The translations under genes and the position numbers were made by a program. A stretch of 14,397 nt of DNA from Euperipatoides rowelli (Eukaryota > Onychophora > Udeonychophora > Euonychophora > Peripatopsidae). Where the stretch lies: the NCBI GenBank assembly GCA_003024985.2, contig PXIH01S0000445.1; one strand, given 5' to 3'. The notes beneath the pieces were generated by a model that saw nothing but the letters and a program-made list of their open reading frames with translations, did no database searches and had not been told where the DNA came from. Positions 9,370 through 14,397 of the stretch are shown one piece after another (the stretch's first letter is position 1; every line of letters starts with the position of its first letter).

Positions 9370-9532
9370 TAATGCAATGGATTAAAATACCGGAGGAGGT
9401 GTTTCTATCTTTATTGATGAAACCCTTCATATTATTTCAATATCATTCCCACAGTCTAACAATATTGAAGTGATCACATTAGTGGTTAGATCAAATTACT
9501 TGCCGAGAGGAACACCATGGATTGGTCTGATC
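9370..9532 (+). pseudogene. LINE endonuclease, first part
   Basis: The frame reads GGGVSIFIDE, then a variable segment, then LPRGTPWIGLI, up to the insertion site of the hAT-like MITE. GGGVSIFI followed by LPRG and a Y-PPNN block is the usual middle order of APE-type LINE endonucleases (DNA nicking for target-primed reverse transcription). A stop lies just upstream (TAA in NAMD-stop-NTGGGV, near 9383), and the amino-terminal catalytic segments are not recognisable. The frame continues without a shift at 9954, past the MITE. Confidence 0.75.
9525..9532. repeat. 8-bp target duplication of hAT-like MITE, left copy
   Basis: GTCTGATC, identical to 9946-9953. An 8-bp duplication is characteristic of hAT-superfamily insertion. 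Confidence 0.9.
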
Positions 9533-9945
9533 CAGGGGTTCCCAACCTTTTTGTACCCTAGAGCACATTCTAAAATCCAGGTAGGGTGCCATCTATTTCA
9601 ATAATTTTCTTGTAGCTTCTATCAACTATTTCACGAATGACAAAAATAGATGTGCAGATGTTAAAAACATGGTAAATTGTCGATTATATAATGCACTTAT
9701 TAGTGTCTCATCTTAATTCAACCATTGCACTCAAGTCTGTCAGTGCTAACTGGCACAAAAGGTGGAATACAAGAAAACAACTGACTAAAATTGGTTACCT
9801 AAACCACTCACAATGGAAATCAATGGGATCTGGGTGGTGCCATTTTAACACGGACAAGCATTTGTTTTGTGGTCAAACAGCGGTGGACACACAAAATTGG
9901 TCAACAGGTGCCCTGGTGCCCCTGGGAACATGGTTGGGAACCCTG
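9533..9945. mobile_element. hAT-like MITE, 413 bp
   Basis: The left end is CAGGGGTTCCCAACC. The right end, read inward on the minus strand, is CAGGGTTCCCAACC, the same repeat lacking one G. Similarity continues loosely inward (TTTTTGTACCC and ATGTTCCCAGGGGCACC). Ends of the form CAGGG-TTCCCAA with a perfect 8-bp duplication are typical of non-autonomous hAT elements. No transposase motif is visible. An open stretch at 9691-9951 runs across the MITE's end into its target duplication and I do not consider it a gene. Removing the element and one duplication rejoins the LINE endonuclease in frame (WIGLI then ALYSPPNN). Confidence 0.92.
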
Positions 9946-9953
9946 GTCTGATC
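9946..9953. repeat. 8-bp target duplication of hAT-like MITE, right copy
   Basis: GTCTGATC, identical to 9525-9532. Confidence 0.9.
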
Positions 9954-10455
9954 GCATTATATTCACCGCCTAACAACACCATTTCAGAATTAACTTCTGA
10001 CTACATATCATCGGAAATTGACAGACTACTGTCAATTAACATCAAGGCCAACATAATGATACGAGGAGACTTCAATGACCTCAACGATAGTGAGATCAAA
10101 AGATATGGTCATTTTAAACAACTAATTTAACAGCCAGCTAGAAAAAACAATGTATTAGATAAATGTTTTTTCAATGGTTTTTTTGAAATATAACATCATA
10201 GTTAAAGCTCCAATAGCAAATTCTGACCATAATTTGATCATATTCTCACCTGACAACTTATACTGTTATTCTGGAAAAAAAAAAGAAACTTTTTCATACA
10301 GACCTAAAACAAAATCTAACATGGATCTTTAGGGAAGAATGTTATCGACCTATGATTGGAGTACTCTTTTATCAAGAAGTGACATTAATTTTGTTGCTGA
10401 AGAGTTTATAAAAGCGCTTACCCAGTTATATGAAAAATGCTTTCCATTAATCACC
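9954..10455 (+). pseudogene. LINE endonuclease, second part, and start of linker
   Basis: The frame resumes with ALYSPPNNT, then about 30 residues, then GDFNDLN (10065-10085), the conserved catalytic and metal-binding region of APE-type endonucleases. After a stop (TAA at 10128-10130) the same frame carries a VLDKCFFNGFF segment. Then a frame change leads to NSDHNLIIFSP (SDHN at 10222-10233), the C-terminal catalytic histidine motif. A further decayed stretch (RPKTKSN, then MLSTYDWSTLLSR and FIKALTQLYEKCFPLI, 10339-10455) matches the linker expected before the RT. Several stops and at least one frameshift make it non-functional. Confidence 0.8.
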
Positions 10456-10502
10456 AAAAAAAAAAAAAAAAGGTTTCCTTCAGGGAAAAAAAAAAAAAAG
10501 GG

Positions 10503-10553
<51 letters not shown>

Positions 10554-10555
10554 AT

Positions 10556-10586
<31 letters not shown>

Positions 10587-10593
10587 CCCCCCC

Positions 10594-10622
<29 letters not shown>
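10456..10622. repeat. Cluster of extreme poly-A tracts inside the LINE linker
   Basis: A runs of 16 (10456-10471), 14 (10486-10499), 46 (10506-10551), 24 (10563-10586) and 29 (10594-10622) are separated by GGTTTCCTTCAGGG, a short G/A/T spacer, a T run and a 7-C run. Linker sequence that can be read in LINE frame lies on both sides, so this is an internal expansion and not the element's 3' tail. It could be slippage growth of a lysine-codon tract or an assembly or base-calling artefact. Poly-lysine frames here are meaningless. Confidence 0.9.
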
Positions 10623-10625
<3 letters not shown>

Positions 10626-11298
10626 AAACGATCATAGGTGGAATATCCTTATAAAAAAAAATTAAAAATAAAGCGTCAGATGAACAAATCAATATAATTT
10701 CTATTCAAATTAAAAAGTTGGTTTATAAGGCAAAATTTAAAGAATTTCAAGTTGAGATCAATAATATTGATGAGTGATCAATGGGTTTTTAATCGATTGA
10801 TAAAAAATGTACTGGTATACATAAGAGAAAAATCATCATTGCGTTTTCCTGACATGACGGATGATCAAACTTATGTCAATATTAGATTATTTCTTGAAGC
10901 TATTGCCAATTCTAAACCAGAAATTAATTTACAAGCCTATCTTCCTGGAATGCCCATTGATGATGTCGACCAATTATGGATATTGTATCAACTTCTTAGA
11001 TTACCTGCGCGAATGTATTCTACTGCTGATGGAACTGCCCAATTTCATATTTAAGAATTTTGCTTACGAGTTGTCTGGCCTGATTGCCAGAGTCATCAAC
11101 TTATCTTTGACCATGTGCTTATGTCCAGAGATCTGGGAACTTGAATTTGTTATTCCTATTCCCAAAATAAAAACACCAACAGAGCCGAGTCAAATCAGAC
11201 CATTATCTATGACCTTAATAATAGTCAAATTATATGAAAAATATATTGCTTCTATCCTTCTACTTGATATTACTCCATTTATAAACCCTATGCAATTC
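10623..11298 (+). pseudogene. LINE reverse transcriptase, N-terminal part
   Basis: Two frames carry one protein. From about 10750 to 11030 one frame reads the pre-RT region ending in a segment of the form LWILYQLLRLPARMYSTADG, matching the LINE landmark around L-LP-KS-GPDG. Near 11030 the frame shifts, and 11032-11298 reads ELPNFIFKNFAYELSG, then WELEFVIPIPK, then RPLSMTLIIVKLYEKYI and INPMQF, the fingers/palm motifs before motif A. It is broken off by the LTR element at 11304. The continuation is at 13324. Confidence 0.85.
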
Positions 11299-11303
11299 GT
11301 AGG
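11299..11303. repeat. 5-bp target duplication of LTR element, left copy
   Basis: GTAGG, against GGAGG at 13319-13323: one mismatch. The right-hand version restores the conserved QFGG of the LINE RT, so the left copy is probably the mutated one. Confidence 0.75.
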
Positions 11304-11547
11304 TGTTATATACTTAACGAATAAATACTTGTAAGTTGATTGGATAACAGGAACTTTTAGAAACAACAGACTTTAAAACAGGTAATACTTATGACCAAAA
11401 TACGGTCATCTTAACTGTAGGATCAGTTAGAATAGAATGACAAAGTGTTTAATATTAACTTGATTAAATAGGAAAGTTGAACGTGAGTTCGTTCTAAATA
11501 ATCGATAGTTATATATCGATCATTCTTGTGGGTTAACAAATACCACA
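11304..11547 (-). repeat. LTR, left copy (3' LTR of the minus-strand element)
   Basis: 244 bp, TG...CA ended. Aligned by eye to the 249-bp right LTR it shows about 17 substitutions and three gaps (5 bp in all), roughly 7% divergence. It contains an ATCGAT...ATCGAT motif near 11501-11522. At the end next to the interior, AACCCACA/TGTGGT sequences can form a short hairpin. Confidence 0.95.
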
Positions 11548-11550
11548 ATA

Positions 11551-11560
11551 CCCTCCCCCT
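11551..11560 (-). promoter_or_regulatory. Polypurine tract of the LTR element
   Basis: AGGGGGAGGG on the minus strand, three bases before the TG of the 3' LTR. This is the position where plus-strand DNA synthesis is primed in LTR retrotransposons. Confidence 0.8.
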
Positions 11561-11691
11561 AATGTTTAAGGTGGTTGCCGGGATCTGGTAGACTGCCTGG
11601 TAGGGTTTATATTTATAGTTGTGCCTTCTATTGGTGTATGATCTCATGAGGGGGTGCTCCTGTAGGAAGGTAAGAAGATCAAAGCTGATTA

Positions 11692-11935
11692 GCAATACGC
11701 TTGGCTTCCCGTCCGTCTCTCATAGAGAAAATGTCTGAGGATAGAATGGCTTTAATTTGACCTTCCACTTTGCTTGTTCCGTCATACTTGCCAAAGGTGC
11801 GGGCTAAAATATTTTGGCTTACTTGGTATTTGCTTTTAAAAGCTACCTTGGGAATGATTGGCAAAGGGTTCACTTTTTGGTAAAAAATATTATCAAAATT
11901 TCCCTCATTGAAAACTTCTTCTTTAATTGGAAGTC
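11692..11935 (-). pseudogene. Integrase C-terminal tail of Gypsy pol
   Basis: On the minus strand the frame reads NPLPIIPKVAFKS, then QNILARTFGKYDGTSK, VEGQIKAIL, and DGREAKRIANQL, followed by a stop near 11689. The order V/L-AR-(F/Y)G, a G-I/-V strand and a basic DGR-KR-NQL end matches the C-terminal module (GPY/F-type) of metazoan Gypsy integrases, which helps bind DNA. Upstream, no zinc-binding HHCC domain or DDE catalytic core is present; the sequence passes straight into the protease end. This is therefore a fragment left by a large internal deletion. Assignment is by pattern only. Confidence 0.65.
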
Positions 11936-12319
11936 TGGACAGCGCGTCGGCATTTGCATACTGCTTGACGGCAAGTTTATATCCTTTATGGCAGCTTGAG
12001 AATTATCAATTATGCTTATTTCTTTAAATAGTTGCGATGTCAAACCTAGCGCGTGCAACCAAGAGCGTTCTAAGAGTGGAGCGGTCCCTGCTTCAGTCAC
12101 AAAAAGTTCAAGATTTTCTGCACAATTATTATTATACTTTACTGTAACTCGGCATATCCCTATTGGCTTGATAATATGATCGAATGCTCTAAAAGTTACT
12201 TTTGTGATTCCAAGTTCCTGTCAAGCCAGTACTCTTTAAAAGTGTTTAAGGGCATAATACTGACAGAAGAACCGGTATCCAACTCAAAGCTGCAAGGCTT
12301 TTCATCAATTAAAACTTGT
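11936..12319 (-). pseudogene. Retroviral-type aspartic protease of Gypsy pol, frameshifted
   Basis: The minus-strand frame starts near 12319 (QVLIDEKPCSFELDTGSSVS). It contains the active-site motif DTGSS (codons at 12265-12279), which cleaves the Gag-Pol polyprotein in the active family. It ends in a stop at 12196-12198. A one-base shift continues the protein: VTFRAFDH, then CRVTVKYNNN, FVTEAGTAPLLERSWLHALGL (the LLGRSWL-type flap/helix landmark), on to about 11940. The catalytic Asp is intact, but the frameshift disables it. It lies directly downstream of gag in a different frame. Confidence 0.82.
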
Positions 12320-12996
12320 ATGATTTATTGATTCATGGCTATTTACAATGGTTACAGAAACAATAGAAGATAGTTCATCTGCTGCGTGGATATTTGACTT
12401 TTTGTTATTAAACTGGTGCGGTATTATTTCTCGAGTTGAATTTTCCTTGATATAAAAANCTGTTTTGTTTATACTTTTATTCTCCAGCTTATTTAAATCT
12501 TGGGTGGAGATTTCCNCTGCTGAGGCTAGTTTGATTANNTCNGAAAAGTCTATTTCGTTCTTTTCCAAAATTAGCCTTTTTTTAATGGTAAAGTCTTTTA
12601 AACCATAGATAAACTGTTCAGCAAGGGTGAAATTTTGCCTTTNGCCTAACTCNCAATTAACTGCAATTTTCTTGAGTTGTGCGGCATATTCTGCTGACGA
12701 TTCATTTTCAAATTGAAGTCGCTCCCGCAGTTTAAATCTTTTAATTCTTGCTAATGGCTTAGGTTATAATGTTGTTCCAATACAGCTAAAATTTATTTTG
12801 TGGACTTTTGACCAGGCTTAGCAGGCGCTATTAAGTCATAGAGAAGGTTGAAAACTTCACCGCCTATTACGGTTAATATTGTGGGTAGCCTTAGCTTATC
12901 TTCCACTTTATTGGCTTCTAAAAATAAATTTAATTGTTCCACGTATCTCTCCCAACTCATAGTGGTCTGATCAAAACTTCCGATTTTGAATTCCAT
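12320..12996 (-). pseudogene. Gag of Gypsy element, broken
   Basis: On the minus strand an ATG at 12994-12996 opens a 67-codon frame. It has the landmarks of metazoan Gypsy Gag: SWERYVEQLNLFL, then LRLPTILTVIGG and DLIAPAKPG. It ends in a stop at 12793-12795. The protein continues past this stop (LAVLEQHYN), then shifts frame near 12760 into RFKLRERLQFENESSAEYAA, ANCELG-like and EQFIYGLKDF, down to about 12310. No CCHC zinc knuckle is visible before the protease, although the family normally has one, so a small deletion is likely there too. Several ambiguous bases (12459-12653) blur the middle. Gag forms the particle in active relatives; this copy cannot. Confidence 0.85.
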
Positions 12997-13050
12997 TTTT
13001 TTGTGTAAAAAAAAAAAGAAAAAGGCACTTATTAATTACTTATTATTTCA

Positions 13051-13069
13051 AGTTGAATCGTCGCCAATT
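13051..13069 (-). promoter_or_regulatory. Primer-binding-site position of the LTR element
   Basis: Directly inside the 5' LTR on the minus strand the sequence reads AATTGGCGACGATTCAACT. A TGG starting two bases after the LTR end is the standard place and form of a tRNA primer-binding site. I do not assign the tRNA. Confidence 0.7.
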
Positions 13070-13318
13070 TGTTATATACTTAACAAATAAAATACTCAGA
13101 AGTTGATTGGATAACAGAAACTTTTAATAGGAACAACAGACTTTAGAATAGTTAATACTTATGACCTAAAATACAGTCATCTTAACTGTAGGGTCAGTTA
13201 GAATAGAATGACAAAGTTATTAATATTAACTTAATTAAATAGGAAAGTTGAACATGAGTTCATTCTAAATAATCGATAGTTATATATCGATCATTCTTGT
13301 GGTTTAACAAATACCACA
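13070..13318 (-). repeat. LTR, right copy (5' LTR of the minus-strand element)
   Basis: 249 bp, starting TGTTATATAC and ending ATACCACA on the plus strand. On the coding strand it begins TGTGGTATTTGTTAA and shows TATATAAC about 30 bases in, a possible TATA-like element. The first bases can fold into a 6-bp-stem hairpin (TGTGGT...ACCACA). Confidence 0.95.
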
Positions 13319-13323
13319 GGAGG
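13319..13323. repeat. 5-bp target duplication of LTR element, right copy
   Basis: GGAGG, paired with GTAGG at 11299-11303. Confidence 0.75.
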
Positions 13324-14382
13324 TTTACAAAACAGACCAACAACTCAATATCTAATATAGTTAAGTGGATTGTGTTCTTAAATTATTGGAAGACTCCAAT
13401 TTGAGAGCAACGACCATAACTGATTATAATAAAGCCTTTAACTTTGTTGACCATGATGTCTTTCTGAGATCTCTTCTAAACATGATCACTCACTCTAATA
13501 ATCAAATGGATCACTATTTTCTATACAAACGAACACAAATTATTTACCTCCTAGAATCTTATTCTTCTATTAAATATACATGTAATAATGGTGTACCACA
13601 AGTCTCCGTTCTAAGTAACATTATCTTCACCATAACCACCAACTCTATTGCATCTAAATTAACCAACAAATATAAATCTGTAAATGACCTTACAGTTTTG
13701 TGTATAGGAAATAATAATATACAAGTTATAACACAAAAATGCTATGGATGTAATTGTGAGTGATTCTAAGAAATGTGATATGTCTTTAAACCTTTTGAAA
13801 TCCAGAATAATGATCCATATTTTTCAAGAAAAACTATTCACCTGGACATAACTGTAGACAATAATTTGATTGAATGTGTTAATCACATAAGAGTATTAGG
13901 TATACAATTCCAAAATGACTTCAAATGGGGAACTCATATAGACTACATTATTAAGAAAGGCCCTAAAAAAATGTTTATTTTATATAAACTTAAGAGACTA
14001 GGTGCTAACATCAATGTTTCATCTTGCTGTATACAAAACTTTTATTAGACCCCACATTGAATATTCTAGCCCTCTTTGAAACTCTGCATTGGCACTTGCA
14101 CAAACAACAGATCTAGAGAGGATTAAGATGAGAGTCGGTAAAGTAATTCTCAATAAAAACTATAGCTCATATGAGGGTGCTATAACTCTGGGTCTGAAAC
14201 CTTTATGTGCTAGAAGATCCTATTTATCAGTCAATTTTGCTAAACATTTCTTTAGAACATTCCAACATCTTGCACCTATAAAAAGATCTTCTAAAGGCGT
14301 GTTCACTCCATTCATAAGAACTAAACGTTATGCCACCTCACTTTTACCAGGCTTTACTAAATTATTAAGTAACACTGAATGA
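13324..14382 (+). pseudogene. LINE reverse transcriptase, palm to C terminus
   Basis: After the LTR element the LINE protein resumes with NRPTTQYLI. A frame change then leads to 13365-13763, with RT motif A (TDYNKAFN, catalytic Asp at 13422-13424), motif B (GVPQVSVL, 13590-13613) and motif C (SVND at 13677-13688 where the family has a YxDD-type box). The thumb region is split over further frames (IECVNHIRVLGIQF, 13866-13910; VYKTFIRPHIEYSSPL then a stop near 14080). The last frame carries LERIKMRVGKVIL, NYSSYEGAI and LCARRSYLSVNFAKH, and ends at a stop at 14380-14382. Motif C has lost both the Tyr and one catalytic Asp, so the enzyme would be dead even without the frameshifts. Confidence 0.87.
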
Positions 14383-14397
14383 ATCTATCGGCAATGT

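Larger units (their letters stand above)
11304..13318 (-). mobile_element. Internally deleted Gypsy-class LTR retrotransposon, 2,015 bp
   Basis: Two direct LTRs (11304-11547 and 13070-13318) enclose 1,522 bp. The coding direction is minus. In that direction the order is 5' LTR, primer-binding-site position, gag, protease, integrase C-terminal tail, polypurine tract, 3' LTR. The LTRs begin TG and end CA, and the flanks carry a near-identical 5-bp duplication. A typical Gypsy interior is several kb; here RT, RNase H and the integrase core are missing between protease and integrase tail, probably by deletion near 11880-11940. Gag and protease carry stops and frameshifts, so the copy is dead. It interrupts the LINE RT and is therefore younger than the LINE insertion. 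Confidence 0.93.
9340..14397 (+). mobile_element. Decayed APE-endonuclease LINE (Jockey/CR1/L2-type), with two nested insertions
   Basis: A non-LTR retrotransposon relic whose single ORF order is readable: endonuclease (about 9370-10240), linker (10240-10740), reverse transcriptase (10750-11298 and 13324-13760), and the C-terminal region to a stop at 14380-14382. Family assignment rests on GDFNDLN and SDHN in the endonuclease, the IPIPK and motif A/B/C landmarks of the RT, and the LERIKMRVGKVIL segment typical of the Jockey/CR1/L2 group. Many frameshifts and stops make it inactive. Without its two insertions and one copy of each target duplication, the visible part would be about 2.6 kb. The 5' end and 3' UTR/tail are not defined here; the right edge of the window falls 15 bp after the stop. 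Confidence 0.88.

Noticed and set aside
9691-9951. 86-codon open frame near the LINE endonuclease
   Set aside because: It lies inside the hAT-like MITE and runs into its right target duplication. It has no transposase motif, and the MITE has clear ends and a duplication.
10339-10665. Poly-lysine and poly-phenylalanine open frames
   Set aside because: They are produced by the A runs at 10456-10622 and their complements. Only the first part of the plus frame (to about 10455) is LINE linker.
11423-11695. 90-codon minus-strand frame across the 3' LTR and polypurine tract
   Set aside because: It spans non-coding LTR and polypurine sequence downstream of the integrase tail stop, so it is incidental.
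1-14397. CRISPR array, tRNA, rRNA, bacterial operon or defence system
   Set aside because: The tandem arrays have no unique spacers between identical repeats. I saw no cloverleaf or rRNA core, and all recognisable genes are eukaryotic retroelement relics.

Overview
This is AT-rich, gene-poor, repeat-dominated DNA, most likely from an invertebrate animal. Evidence for an animal is the APE-type LINE, a Gypsy-class LTR element, hAT-like and piggyBac-like non-autonomous elements, long minisatellites and one spliced-looking exon. There are no bacterial operons, Shine-Dalgarno sites or CRISPR arrays. I cannot name the species or phylum. A few ambiguous bases (N) and very long homopolymers suggest draft-quality sequence in places.

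Layout. 177-1157 is a 23-bp minisatellite of about 42 copies. 1158-2870 is AT-rich with no recognisable gene. 2871-4332 is a cluster of small inverted-repeat (MITE or foldback) elements with two short tandem repeats between them. 4407-4546 on the minus strand is the only plausible host coding exon, with good splice sites on both sides. 5412-5465 is a perfect 23-bp-stem hairpin. 5466-7483 has nothing I can identify. 7484-9178 is a 30-bp minisatellite of about 48 copies, carrying a piggyBac-like MITE flanked by TTAA and an internal block duplication.

From about 9340 to the right edge runs one dead LINE on the plus strand. Its endonuclease is split by a 413-bp hAT-like MITE with a perfect 8-bp target duplication. 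Its linker holds extreme poly-A tracts. Its reverse transcriptase is split by a 2,015-bp Gypsy-type LTR element on the minus strand. That element has 244/249-bp LTRs about 7% apart, a polypurine tract, a primer-binding-site position, and broken gag and protease. The protease is followed directly by an integrase C-terminal tail, so RT, RNase H and the integrase core are gone.

The genes do not work together as a system. The value of the window is a readable history: a LINE copy decayed and was hit by two later insertions, whose target duplications allow the empty sites to be inferred. I found no convincing evidence of a previously undescribed functional system.
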